From positions 1,550,001-1,614,000 of the forward strand of contig JADLSH010000293.1 of assembly GCA_016169945.1 (NCBI GenBank): 64,000 nt of DNA. The letters run 5' to 3'. The notes under the pieces are model-generated. The model searched no databases. It was given only the letters and a program-made list of their open reading frames with translations, and was not told where the DNA came from. Position numbers and translations under genes: made by a program. This DNA is from Trachythela sp. YZ-2020. Its lineage: Eukaryota; Cnidaria; Anthozoa; Malacalcyonacea; Clavulariidae. Positions 33,344 to 44,391 of the stretch are shown piece after piece; position 1 is the first letter of the stretch; every line of letters starts with the position of its first letter.

Positions 33344-34426
33344 CACAGGGAGCCCACCCTTGGTCTTGCTGGAGAGCAATATATATTATATTCTAATAAA
33401 TATAGGAGCCCAGTATAATGTTTTTAAAACAGCCATACACAAATATATGTATAAAAGTTTATATAATATAAGTTTATATATATAGCTCAGCGTTGACGTG
33501 CGGGCAGATGCCTTGCATTTTGCAGGCTGGTGCGGGTTAGGGCGAGTGAGCAGAAGGGAAAAATAATAAAGGGATGTAACATCGACGAACGGCGGAAGGA
33601 CGTGTTCCAGAGGTTGCTGTGACACGTTACAGTTCAACAAATCATCGGTTCGTGTTCGGATTTCGGCCACAGTTTCGGCGCTCAAATGTCAACAAAAGGA
33701 ATTCTTTCCGATATTAATTCTCAGATTACGAACTTGTCATCTACAGCTACAACTAATTTACAAAATCCCGACAACGTTGCGGTTACGTGGTAAGTTATTC
33801 AAATTCTATTCATTAGTTTGAAACTTTTCGGTTCAGTGATTTCAAAATTGTCAACGGTTTTTTGATAACTTCATGTCTTTTTATATGCGAACAGTTATAC
33901 TATTTCATATTTTTACATAGAATTTTGAAGAGCTATGCAGTGTGTAGTGGGCAATCAATAAGCGTGACGACGTAGTCAATTTACTGTCACAGCAACCTAT
34001 GGAACACATCCAAACATTCAAGATATGTAAATCGATCGGGAAAATCACCCTCTTGAGCGACGATTTTAAAGCTTTTAACCATGCGATATGAAAGAACAGT
34101 CCCCTGATGTATCTTCTAACACCATAAATCTCTAATTTTTTTATTTACACAAGCTGTATAGTGCTTTGCAGTCCGCCGTTCGTCGATGTTACATCCCTTT
34201 ATTATTTTTCCCTTCTGCTCACTCGCCCTAACCCGCACCAGCCTGCAAAATGCAAGGCATCTGCCCGCACGTCAACGCTGAGCTATATATATATAAACTT
34301 ATATTATATAAACTTTTATACATATATTTGTGTATGGCTGTTTTAAAAACATTATACTGGGCTCCTATATTTATTAGAATATAATATATATTGCTCTCCA
34401 GCAAGACCAAGGGTGGGCTCCCTGTG
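33344..34426. mobile_element. 1,083-bp DNA element with about 253-bp TIRs, 7-bp TSD
   Basis: Terminal inverted repeats 33344-33596 and 34173-34426 are almost identical (a TA-dinucleotide length difference), starting CACAGGGAGCCCACCCTTGG. A GTTTAAT duplication (33337-33343, 34427-34433) flanks it; GGTTTAAT of 8 bp is an alternative reading. Between the arms, an ATG at 33686 opens 34 codons (STKGILSDINSQ..) that end at a good splice donor (GTG/GTAAGT, 33789). This looks like the first exon of a lost gene, so the element is probably an internal-deletion derivative of an autonomous transposon. Superfamily unknown; a 7-8-bp TSD fits P or hAT types. It is inserted in the endonuclease/linker part of LINE A. 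Confidence 0.88.
33686..33789 (+). CDS. Orphan first exon inside the long-TIR element
   Basis: ATG at 33686, no stop, then a consensus donor at 33790. The peptide is Ser/Thr/Asn-rich with no domain I recognise. It sits just inside the left TIR, where a transposase gene would begin. No downstream exon remains before the right TIR. Confidence 0.4.
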
Positions 34427-34433
34427 GTTTAAT

Positions 34434-34719
34434 ATATAATTACATTATGATCAATCAAGTATTGCCTTTCTTCTGGTAGGGTTCTTAACACTCTGTTTCA
34501 GGTTGAAATGCTGACACAGTTTTGAAATAGGACATCGATTAAAATCGCCAACCAGTAGCACACCAGCGTGCGGGTGTTTTATTAGGGCTAAATCCAATGT
34601 CGTTGATATATGATCAATTAACGCATTTGGAGGACAAAACAAAAAATATAGTACTTGAGATGTCCACAAAGAGTATAATTTGTATAACGTCAAGAAAGCC
34701 TCATGATAGTTCCGACTGT
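34434..34719 (-). pseudogene. LINE A, 5' remnant: endonuclease piece
   Basis: Minus-strand residues HAGVLLVGDFNRCPISKLC and NPTRRKAILD are the GDFN block of an APE-type endonuclease. The following EN residues up to the linker in 33343 are missing (about 60 residues), so a deletion accompanied or preceded the DNA-element insertion. The piece ends at the 3' tail of LINE B. Confidence 0.75.
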
Positions 34720-37143
34720 GAATTTGAATTTGAATATATTTTCAATCTTCGGAATTAAAAATACAATGGATTTACATTAAGTCATAATAGAATAAGATCA
34801 ATAATTACAGTTAAAAAGACTAAGATTAAAAAACTAAGTTAAAAAGACAAAGTTGAATGTTATCAGATTTATATGGAATGACCAGATATATATCAGATAT
34901 ATATTTACTAGATCTTGCAATGAAAGATTGTTTGTGTCTCTCGGTTCTAGATAGAACTGTATAATAATTATTTTGTCCAAGTTCATATCGGTATCCTCTA
35001 GGATCAGGCAGTAGGGTATGGCAGGGATGGTTTGGTTCCGCTTGAATCCTTCTGATCTCTTGGATGGTTGCTAATTCACGTCTGCTTCTTAAAGATGGCC
35101 AGCAGTCTCTGTCCAAATCAAGAATTCTCGAACTTCTTGACAGTACACGTTCAATTTCTTGTTGTAAATAATCTGGAAGTCCAGCCCATACAGGCGGTGC
35201 ATACTCTAATACTGGTCGAATTTTTTATATGTAAGTTGTCAATCCGACCTCTGTTGGTAGTTGGGTTTTCCTACACTGTCTAAGATGGTATAATCTATTG
35301 TTTGCCTTACATGTGATTTGGTCTACATGGTCATTCCATTTAAGATCATTTTGACATGATACACCCAGGAGCTTGAAACAGTTTACCCTTTCTACTTCTT
35401 CATCGTTGATTTGGATGCGAGGTGGTTCTGGTATTGAGTTTGAGAAACAAATCCACATATAGTTGGGGGTTTTTTCGGATTCAAAGCCATTTTATTTGTG
35501 TTTTCCCATCCATTTAACCCGTCAACAGCTTCTTGCATGGAGCTGCACATACCCCTTTCAACAATCTGATACTGGGTGCAGTCGCCAGCATATTTGCACG
35601 TATTAATATTTACAAGATTAGGCACAGTATCCTCTAAATCGTTGATATGTACGTTAAACAAGGTGGGCGATATAACTGAGCCCTGTGGTACGCCCAAAGG
35701 ACAAGGTTGTATTGATGATAGGATACCTTGTAAGTTAACTTGTTGTGTTCGTCCGGTTAAAAAGCTTCTTATCCATAGCCAAAACGGTTTGCTGACATTC
35801 ATAGAGGCTAGTTTTTCTAATAGAATGTTATGATTCACCAGATCGAAGGCCTTTCGAAAGTCTATAAATATGGCATGGACACCTTTTCTACCCGACTGAG
35901 AATTGTCTGTGGCATTATACCAGTTCTGTGTCGCAGATATTAAAGCAGAAACAGTAGATCGGTCGCGAGTGAAAGCATGTTGATTATTCTTTATGTTAAG
36001 ATTCGATCTATTTAATTGGAGTTGGAGTTTTTCAATAACATTAACCAATTGTGGAAGGACTGATATTTGTCTGAAGTCATTTTCAACATCGCTTGGGTTC
36101 TGAACTTTGGCAACTGGGGATATCAGCGCATGTTTGTATTGACTTGGGTACTTGCATTCTTTTATCCTGGCAGTAACAATATTGTGGACTACTGGAGCGA
36201 GATCGTCGCAAAAACGCTTAATTATCCACGCAGGAATTTTGTCTACTCCGGTCGCTTTCCTGGGGTTTATGTGTCTTTGACAGTTCTTAACTTGTCCAAT
36301 GGATGGCAGCGGAGGTGCAGTGTTCCTGAGTAATTGAGCAATCTGTTTAATATCTAATTCTTTATCGGGTGGTAAATTTTCCCAGGGTTTTATAAAAGCC
36401 TGTTGTAATTTTTCAACCAGTTCTAGTACATTATCATCTGATGTTTTACCCAATGAGTTATTTCCGTTGTTAATTCCTAAAAGTTAAAAGATGGACTTAA
36501 ACCATTTAGCTGAGTCTGTCGTGCGCAGATCTTTTGATTTTGATCTATAATAGGACGTTTTAGCCTTGGATATGAGTCTTGAAACGGTAACGCATAATTG
36601 TTCATATCGCACATAATCATTACGAGAGAAGGCACGCTGTCTAGCTTTAATCTTTGTTTTGATGAAGCTTGTCATCCAATGTCTATCCGAAGGATGCGTT
36701 CTGACTGTTCTTTCAGGAATAGTTTCGTCCATAATTATGAGCATAGTTGAAGTAAAAACCTTTACTTTCTCATCTATCTCTTCTGCGGCGTATACCTCGG
36801 ACCAATCTTCAAGTATAACTTTTCTACTTAGGACAGCTAAGTTTCCAGGCGTCAATAGTCTTACTCGTTTGGGGTAGGCTGGTAGTTTCTCTTTCTGTTT
36901 TGGTACGAGGAGAAGGCATTGGTCATCAGAATGCCCAAGTGGTGGCAGATGGAGCGTAGGATTATACATGTCTCGCATATTCGTCAGGACTTGATCCAAA
37001 GTGTTGTTTCCTCTAGTTGGGGCAAGGATGGATTTCTTAAGGTCGAAACGGTTACATAAACGGGTGAGGTTTAGTTTGTTAAAATCTCCAGCAATTACTT
37101 TCCGGTCTTTCCAAATGCGAGCTGAGGAATACAATTTGAGCGG
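34720..37143 (-). pseudogene. LINE B: endonuclease end, linker, RT, tail
   Basis: Minus strand. It begins in the EN domain (VIAGDFNKLN, then LPPLGHSDDQCLLL at about 36910). The linker (ETIPERTVRTHPSDRHWM, AKWFKSIF) is followed by a stop and an RT frame 36453-35392: HINPRKATGVDKIPAWI, QISVLPQLVNVIEK, AIFIDFRKAFDLVNHNIL (motif A), PLGVPQGSVISPTLF (motif B), then CKYAGDCTQY where YADD is expected. Loss of the first catalytic Asp of motif C predicts an inactive enzyme. The thumb (35458-35225) and C-terminus (35116-34826) are in other frames. The 3' tail is AATATATTCAAATTCAAATT (34720-34740 on the plus strand as AATTTGAATTTG). It is 5'-truncated in the endonuclease. Confidence 0.88.
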
Positions 37144-37259
37144 CATTTTACTTTCCGTGAAACGTGAAATGGAAGATATTTTATTCGTGAATCGTGAAAT
37201 TGCGGTTTTATTTTTCGATAAACGTGATCAATACCCCCCCCCCTCCCCCCTTACTACCC
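37144..37259 (+). mobile_element. Right half of the split hAT-like MITE
   Basis: TTTCCGTGAAACGTGAAATGG and TTCGTGAATCGTGAAATTGC motifs match those at 21158-21358. It ends in a C-rich run and TTACTACCC, followed by TGATAATA (37260-37267), the same 8 bp as at 21150-21157. Confidence 0.5.
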
Positions 37260-37267
37260 TGATAATA

Positions 37268-37718
37268 ACTAAACAGTTTGAATTTTTCGAGAGACAACTA
37301 TTACTGCCGTTGTATGATGGTAATGACGTTTCAAGATGGCAGGTCGGGTTTAAAATGCTTTAAAAAAGGACTGCGGAGCTGGGGGGGGGAGGTGGCACCA
37401 ATAATTTGTTGTACATATTGTGATTTCTATTCGATACAGAGAAGTTAATTAAACATGTTATAATTTTTTACATCTATAAACAAGTAAAATAAATAAAATA
37501 TTACATACGCTAAATATGATAGCTAAAAAGGCTTTTCGTTAACGATCAACTCACTCACTCGATATGATCACTCTTTTATACAAGTCAGACTCTCTTTGTT
37601 TCTCAACCAACAATAATTGTCAAAAAATTGGATCTAAATAGGAAATCTACTATCTTTTAGAAAATGTAGGGAGGCACTTTAAAAGGCATTTCCTTTCCAG
37701 CTCATTCCTTGCTGTGTT
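37268..37718. other. No gene seen
   Basis: AT-rich, with a G-run at 37380-37391. No recognisable coding exon. Confidence 0.4.
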
Positions 37719-37734
37719 TTGTTGAAAAATCCGT

Positions 37735-37935
37735 GTGAAGTGTGTTCTGTAAAACACCAAGGTGTGTTTCTATACAAAGTCAAAGGTGTGCAACTTAACA
37801 CACCTAACCGTCATCAAAGGTGTTTAAAGAAAGGTGTGCAAAAAGGAAGTGTGTCCCAAAACACACTTTGGTGTGTTTGTGACCCGCCATTGTGTGTTTG
37901 CTTACAAACCAAGGTGTGTTTTCGAACACACCAAT
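37735..37935. repeat. Cluster of AAGGTGTG / ACACACC motifs
   Basis: AAGGTGTG occurs at about 37759, 37783, 37831 and 37911, AAGGTGTT at 37817, and TGGTGTG at 37869. The reverse form ACACACC occurs at 37798 and 37926. ACACACTTTGGTGTGT at 37861-37876 is a near-palindrome. The spacing is irregular, so it is either a degenerate minisatellite or a cluster of T-box-like half sites (T-box consensus AGGTGTGA). The reading frame across it is probably chance. Confidence 0.5.
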
Positions 37936-38199
37936 TTTTAAATAATTGCTAGCGCTGTGCGGCTTAGTTTCAAAAACATTCGAAAGCTAATAATGAAAAT
38001 ATCCCAACTTCGAAATCCGAACTCGAAGCTATTATTAGCATTAAAAAACAAGCAATCGCCATATTGTTGGAACAACTCGGTATGCAGTGATATTTGCCCT
38101 AGAGAGGGCATGGAAAGGACATGGATTGGACTGATTTGATATATATATATATATGTCGCTTTTTAACATCTCGGGTAGACTAAAACGTTAATAGTTAAT

Positions 38200-38412
38200 A
38201 CAAACGTAAACGTTACTTAATAGTCTAGTAAGTTTGTAAGCTTGGTATATAGTGAGTAAAAGTTGTTCTCAAATTTTATTACTCAGAGAATACTTCTGAA
38301 TCCCCGTGCAGGGATCTAACCCGCGACCTCTTAGTTTCTAGATAAGCGCGCTAACCAATTGCGCCACCGAAAACTCAGGTACTCGGCTAGAGGCCTTTTG
38401 CGATCTGGTTCG
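38200..38412 (-). mobile_element. tRNA-derived SINE, copy 1
   Basis: On the minus strand the head reads GGTGGCGCAATTGGTTAGCG (A-box like) and, 35 bp on, GGTCGCGGGTTAGATCC (B-box like, one change from GGTTCGATCC). A body with AGAACAACTTTTACTCACT and CCAAGCTTACAAAC follows. The same head and body recur at 44392-44595. A dinucleotide (AT)n run lies just left (38140-38155). Confidence 0.8.
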
Positions 38413-38467
38413 AGTAATGATGTAATGTCATAGGTCTCCCGAAAAAGTGTTTTATTTTATCGAAAAT

Positions 38468-38632
38468 CCATGAAATTGCCTGAAAATTCATTGCTTATAT
38501 CATTCGCTAGACAATCTGCTGTAAATCATCTATAATGCGTACTACATGAAGTACCTACATATATCAAGTTACGTCTTGGGCGCGTTCGTTGCTTATGTAT
38601 ATAATTTATAAAAGGTGGCAAGAAAATGCCAC
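38468..38632 (+). repeat. Inverted duplicate of 43785-43950, arm 1
   Basis: TATAATGCGTACTACAT, TACATATATCAAGTTACGTC, GTTGCTTATGTA and GGCAAGAAAATGCCA recur in reverse complement at 43785-43950. The copies are about 85 percent similar by eye. It may be a MITE family member. Confidence 0.65.
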
Positions 38633-39016
38633 ACATAACACTTTCCATGAACTAAATCACGAAAAACTCGTACTGAGTCTATGGACAATGAAGTTGACCA
38701 TTTGGAACACTTCAACCCCGAACCAAAAGCTTTATTCAACATCAACAAGTTTAGATATATACAACATGATCATTCACAGCAATAAATCCAGCATAACGAT
38801 AAAGCAAGAACATTTCCGGCGATACGATAGAATTGATCGTTTGTTCATCTTGGATTACCCTGCATGAAAATAACTATATAATGAGATAGATAAATATATC
38901 GTCCATTAGATTAGTTCCTTCAACATGTAAAATAGAAGGGTCGAAATTTTTATTCTTGCAAAATTTCGTGTTTGTTCAGTTGAAACATTCGGCAAATTGA
39001 CACGCTTGACGTTATA
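38633..39016. other. No gene seen
   Basis: The plus-strand reading frame at 38589-38867 has no family features. No RNA gene is seen. Confidence 0.4.
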
Positions 39017-39482
39017 CAGGGTGTTTGGCAATGGATAAAAAAACAAACATATCATGCCAATAAATTATTATTTGACTGATATGGATCAAAATAACTAACC
39101 ATTTGCCTTCTAGAACCAGTTAAGGTGGCAACAGCAATATTGCGACTTGTCCAAATTATGGAAATTAGCCTCAACATGTTTCGAGACTTTTAAAAAGGAT
39201 TTTCAAATCAAATGGCTCGCTATCTGCTCTAAAACTCATGATTTGTTGTTGTTAGCATAGACATTTCGTTTACAGTGAAAATTATTAACAATGAGACAGG
39301 AGCCTGGGCAGGGAAAGGAAAATGCATTGAATTTGCTGTTTTGGGACAAAACTGATTGAAAAAAGCACATTTTTGGCATTTCCCCACCTTACCAAGACTT
39401 GTGCCCCCTATTTACTAATTTTTACATGAAACGAAATCTTGTTTAATATAGGGAACCACCATTATTCAATTTTAGAGAATGA

Positions 39483-39545
39483 TCCCCGAGCTGGTGCGAA
39501 GCGCCGTGCGAGGGTACTAATTCCGCTCGGATATTTACGCCCGGG
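39483..39545 (-). repeat. Terminal fragment of repeat R1
   Basis: ATCCCCGAGC and CGAGGGTACTAATTCCGCTC match, in reverse complement, the right ends of the R1 copies at 52375 and 62610. Confidence 0.6.
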
Positions 39546-39762
39546 TATGTGAAAACATTGTGGAATGCAAAGTCGTCCGCCATTTTTTTTGTCATGGACA
39601 GGACTAGGCCCTTTTGTAAGTTATGCGCATGCGCAAGTTCAACCCGAGAGAAAACTGGTAACTAGCAACATCATGGTTGGCTAAGACAACGATTTTGTTT
39701 TTATATGTATACGTCAGAAAAATAATTGCCAATGGGCCAACTGCCATCCTTGCATTTTATTT

Positions 39763-39788
39763 TTGTTTCGTTCCCGCAGGAACGAAAC
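39763..39788. repeat. Perfect short hairpin
   Basis: GTTTCGTTCC and GGAACGAAAC, exact reverse complements, flank a 4-6 base loop (CGCA). Confidence 0.6.
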
Positions 39789-41851
39789 GGTACTGTATTT
39801 GGTTTCGAGCAACGTCATAGCAAAATGAGGTCAAATGTCAAAGTTATCCAATCCTTAGCAAGTATTCTTGCTGAAACGTCAATTACTTTTTGAATCATCC
39901 AATGAGATGACCGTTCCTCGTATATGAAGTTTTATGGAGGCGTGGCCTACAACCGGAATTCTTAGTTAATTATTATAACATAACATAACATACACTTTAT
40001 TTACTCTCGAATTTTCAGAGTAGCTCAATAAAATTATACCAATAAAATTACTGTGTTTGACATTGGCTCCAAGCAAAGTTTATCTGCTTTGTGTGACCCG
40101 GCCGTGGCCTAGATTTTAGCCAAAATAATAGGCTCTTGCTTGGACTTCCCCATATCTATACCTGGGAACAGCTTCACAAAGAATGAATGAGCCCAGATAA
40201 TATATTATACGCTTAGCTAATACTTCATACGAAAAATTAAAAGATTAAGTTTTCATATGTTGAAAAGTACGTATACTGCATCATTATTAGGCATGTACAC
40301 ATGAACGCTCTTTGCCATACGCTCTTGTCATATATAAATACCACGTAAACATTACAGGCATGTATAAAATTATAAATGTCCGCTCGTTGCCATACGCTCT
40401 AGTAATATAAATACACGTCAGCATGTTTACAACTTCGAGCTTGCTTACGACATCTAAATTTGGAAGAGGCAATCTTTAAAAATAGTAACGTTAATGTATG
40501 CAAACCACCTGACTTGATGTAAATAGAACTATGAGATGAAGGTTAATTTTAGTATTTCTTTCGGACGAGGCTCGAAAGGTATGTTATTCATTCATGTTTT
40601 TAATCTCATTAAAGGATTTAAACGAGTAATAGTGCGTTAAAAGCTACTGTTTATAGTTGTATTTGTAAATTTACCATGATGCACACAACTACAGCAATAA
40701 GAAGTCGCATTTTGTTATTCTCATACTGTCAAACTTAAAAGACGCAGAAAAATCGAGCGTGAGAAAGGCTAATTGAATCAAAACTATTGTTTCTATACTC
40801 AGAATTTGCACGAACGAAACACCATTTCTTTTTTTAAAGAAATATTCTCATTGATATGAAAACCTTTATCAAGTCGGGACATATTTTAAAATTTAGACAA
40901 ATATTAAGTCTCCAAAATAAGATAAATGAAAATTTTTTAGAGGACTTTCACTTACCAAAGTCAATAGCAAAAAAATTAGGCGAAAGGCTGAGAAAGGAGA
41001 GGATTTTCGAGTTTTAAAGCGTTTTAAACGGGTAAGTGTTTATTTTGCATACTTACTTTTGCAGTTTTGCAGTCAATTGGCATGCACTACAGTTTGTGGT
41101 TTTGAAAATACGTAGTTTATCCTGTGCAGGTCAATAACAACATTGACTAATCTTAAAAAATGTTTTAGTATTAATTCAAATACGTCATATAGAATAAGAA
41201 ATAACATATTTAATCTCAAAAACTTCATAGTATAAAAATACTGGTCAAACAACAGTTGAAGTTTTATGACAATTTCGAAACGTTTTGTGAGACGTTTAAG
41301 ATTGAATTTTAGAGTAAATCAAAGCTAAACGAGTACGTAATAACATAGCTACTTTATATAGTTGGGCAATTGATAATTTTAGAGTTAAAAGTACAAACCT
41401 TATCACTATTTTACCATTTTGTACAAAAAATATAACAAATATACGACCGGTACCGCCGGTTGCCGGGTTGCGTGTTGCCATGGTCACAGTGATCAACTGA
41501 GTACTTCACGTTACAATAACTTTTGGGGAGTTTAATTGCTTGGTTCTAATGGGCGAGGGGGTTCTGCATGCATGTATTTCTAGTAAGTAGTTTTTCTCTT
41601 AAACTTCTTGTGAAAGTATTGAAGTATTTTTGACCCAATTTCCATAACTTGGACGGGGTTGCAAAATTGGTGTCGCCGCTTTAAGTAACTCCAGAACGCA
41701 AACCATTGGCTATTTTGATCAGTCAAATAGCAATGTAATAGCATAATATATGATAGTTATTCCATCCAATATAAGAGCCTGAAACCTCCCTTCAAGCTAA
41801 CATAGTAATACTACAAAATATAGTGGGGGACATTTTTTGGGACACCCTGTA

Positions 41852-42084
41852 TAGCACGCCTTGCCTATTGTCATTGAAATATGAATGGCAGTAGAGTCAT
41901 TCGAATGGCTGAGCAAATTGCATTCGTATTGCACGAGTCTGGACATACTTTGAACTTTGATCAGAAATATTTTCTTGTAAATTTAGTGGGTGTTGACAGG
42001 CTTTCCCCACTTGTTGGATTGTAAAACAAACCTCAATTTAATGTGTTGTCTCATTAACTTAAATTATAAATTGTGATCTATAAA
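41852..42084. other. No gene seen
   Basis: No recognisable feature. Confidence 0.35.
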
Positions 42085-43635
42085 TTGGCTAATTTTTGTC
42101 TGAATTTTGTCAAAACTATGTGTGATGCCTCTTGCCTGCCCTATGTCATAAGGTAAGAGCTCTCTGATTGGCTAAATGAAGGCTTAAAATTTTCCCCGCG
42201 AAACGTGAAACAGATGAAAAGATGGGATATTTGATAGTCTACAAGACTACAATAGCAACCCGACGGAAAATTTCGAGCTTGAAAGACTGTTTCTTTGCAT
42301 GTATAATGTGCAAAATGTATATAAAAAGTAAAGAGAAAGTAAATACGCTAGGTTTTTGTTTTTCAAACTCTGTTCTGAAATTGTTTATATGTTTACTGGG
42401 CATTTTGGCGCTTCGTTTAAATGTTTGTTTGGCTTTCGATTGATTATATTTCAACTGAAAAGGAACCGGTTTGTAACGACTTCGAACAGCAGCGTGCAAT
42501 CTGCGTGCTATTATAAAAAGACCCTGGAAAAAGTATTTTGAACATTTGTAATGTTTGGTACCTGAATCATTGGCGTAGGAACCGGTGCCCCCCCCCACAA
42601 AAGTTTTCTTCAAAGTGCCCTTTTCTCCAGCTAAAACAATGGGAAAAGTGCCCTTTTTTAATAGAGGAGGTGCCTTTACGACAAAGTGCCCCCCCAATTT
42701 GAAGTTGCTTCCTACGCCTATGACCTGAATACTGAATATAACTTGTCAGAAGACAGAAACTAATCATCTGCAATGAATATTTTGATGCAATAAAGATATT
42801 TTGAAAACAACGTGTCTATTTTCTGATATTTGCGCTGGCCGTTTGACAACTGAGTACAGGTAAGTGCGTGATATAATTTTGTGGTATTTTTCAAGTTAAA
42901 TATCACATATATGAGTCCCGAGCGAGGGTAAAGCTTTCAATTTATTTCGTTATGTATTGAGAAAAGTAGATCATGAGTTGGGGCAATTCCTAGTTTGCGA
43001 AAATTTGGATAATTTAAAACAGCAAACTCATCGACCTCGTATATATAATACATGCACATGAAATTTCGTGCATATATTGTAACTGTATTAAAACAGTCCG
43101 AGTTTACTCCTAATATAGCTTCTTTCAGAAAAAAAACTAATTTCAACGACAATGGTTAAAAACGTACTCTAGAGACCAAATCAGATATAAACAACATATT
43201 TCGAGCTAAAATTAGGCCGAGAGTATAGAAAAATTTTACGTGTTCTGTAAAATGTTGTCATTCATTTTTGTCAAATGTGATAAATATTGAGAGTACATGT
43301 ATACATGAAATTTTGTTCTGAGTAAGATTGGTTCTGAGTAGATTATAGAAATAGTTTATAGTTTTTTATATGAAGTTCTGAGTAAGATTGAGAATAGTAG
43401 CTAGCTACTATAGTTTTTAATATTGATTAACTGACCTGTCTTTCAAGATCAAAATTTTTCGTCGCGTTGCTATTGTAGTCTTGTAGACAATCGAATACCC
43501 CCCCAGGTTTTCATCTGTTTCATGTTTCGCGGGGAAAATTTTAAGCTTTCATTCAGCCAATCAGAGAGCTCTTACGGCAGGCAAGAGGCATCCCGCATAG
43601 TTTTGACAAAAATTGACGAATTTTTACAAAATTTA
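42085..43635. mobile_element. About 1.55-kb element with about 200-bp inverted repeats
   Basis: The left arm 42085-42285 (TTTTGTCAAAACTATG, GATGCCTCTTGCCTGCC, AGAGCTCTCTGATTGGCT, TTTTCCCCGCGAAACGTGAA, TCTACAAGACTACAATAGCA) returns in reverse complement at 43440-43635 with modest divergence. No transposase frame was found between them. A hAT MITE is nested inside at 42568-42722. The outer ends and TSD could not be fixed. Confidence 0.75.
42568..42722. mobile_element. hAT-type MITE, 155 bp, 8-bp TSD
   Basis: Starts CATTGGCGTAGGAACC and ends GCTTCCTACGCCTATG. A perfect 8-bp duplication ACCTGAAT lies at 42560-42567 and 42723-42730. C-runs lie inside. Its ends belong to the same GGCGTAGGAA group as the element at 430-722. 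Confidence 0.85.
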
Positions 43636-43784
43636 CTCTTTTTTTATGTTGTTGAACTGAAAAAAAATACAATGCATTAGTATTGAAGTTATTTGTGAAC
43701 ATAATGGGTTAGTTTTTTAATGAATTTAAATGTTTATTTACGAGTTTGTTGTCATTTAGTTTATGTAAACAGTGTTAAGCTAAA

Positions 43785-43950
43785 GTTTGGCATTTTCTTG
43801 CCAAAATAGCATAAATTACATAAGCAACGTACGCAACCAATGACGTAACTTGATATATGTAAGTACTTGATGTAGTGCGCATTATAGATGATTTACTGCA
43901 GATTGGTCTAGAAAATGATATAAGCAATAAATTTTGAAGCAATTTTATGG
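43785..43950 (-). repeat. Inverted duplicate of 38468-38632, arm 2
   Basis: See 38468-38632. The reverse complement shares TATATCATTTTCTAGAC, GTAAATCATCTATAATGCG and CATATATCAAGTTACGTC. It lies just outside the 42085-43635 element. Confidence 0.65.
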
Positions 43951-44084
43951 AATTGTTTCCATTTGGGAACATTAGGGTTGTAGTTAGATTGATAATTGGG
44001 GTGTAGCCATATTCATCATATTCGTTTCTGGCCTGATTTGATTTTTGAAAGCGATTGTCTTTATGCATGGTAAACATAATATAT

Positions 44085-44345
44085 GAACATACACCCCCAA
44101 TTATCGTGTCTAGCTACGCTCTATGAAATTAAACAATTTTTCGGGAAGACATATGGTTGTTGTTTTCGTACTAAAATGAAAATATCAGGGGCGTAGCTAT
44201 ACCCGATAATTGGGGGTGATATATTCATATATATTCTCTGTCTGCCCGACGACTTTTGTTTTTGATTATTTTTGGTTTTACGGTAACATATGAATATATG
44301 AATATACACCCCCCAATTATCGTGTCTAGCTACGGCTCTACTTGA
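44085..44345. mobile_element. hAT-like MITE CAGGGGCGTAGCTA and an extra end copy
   Basis: CAGGGGCGTAGCTATACCCG plus ATAATTGGGGG at 44186 is mirrored by CCCCCCAATTATCGTG and TCTAGCTACGGCTCT ending near 44340. A second right-end-like copy (CCCCCAATTATCGTG, TCTAGCTACGCTCT) lies at 44090-44122 in the same orientation. The target duplication is not clear. Confidence 0.6.
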
Positions 44346-44391
44346 AATGCGCATGATTTTATTATTGTGTAATACTAGACGTGATGGTAAT

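Larger units (their letters stand above)
39017..41849. mobile_element. Mariner-like element with long inverted ends, no transposase
   Basis: The left end TA-CAGGGTGTTTGGCAAT and right end GGGACACCCTG-TA are inverted, and about 150-200 bp behind them are homologous (TATTTGACTGAT..TCAAAATA, CAAATTATGGAAATT at 39152-39166 with CAATTTCCATAACTTGG at 41638-41654). TA dinucleotides flank both ends (39015-39016, 41850-41851). CAGGGTGTCCCAAAA ends with TA targets are typical of IS630/Tc1/mariner relatives. No transposase reading frame was found in 2.8 kb. The interior includes a fragment of repeat R1 (39483-39545), so the two ends could also belong to independent insertions. Confidence 0.6.

Noticed and set aside
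33386..33685. 99-codon protein in the long-TIR element
   Set aside because: It reads through the TIR. The same peptide in the other TIR (34161-34346) shows it is just repeated arm sequence.
38290..38370. Functional tRNA gene on the minus strand
   Set aside because: The B box has a change, the acceptor stem does not pair, and the same unit with a shared 3' body recurs at 44392-44595, so it is a SINE.
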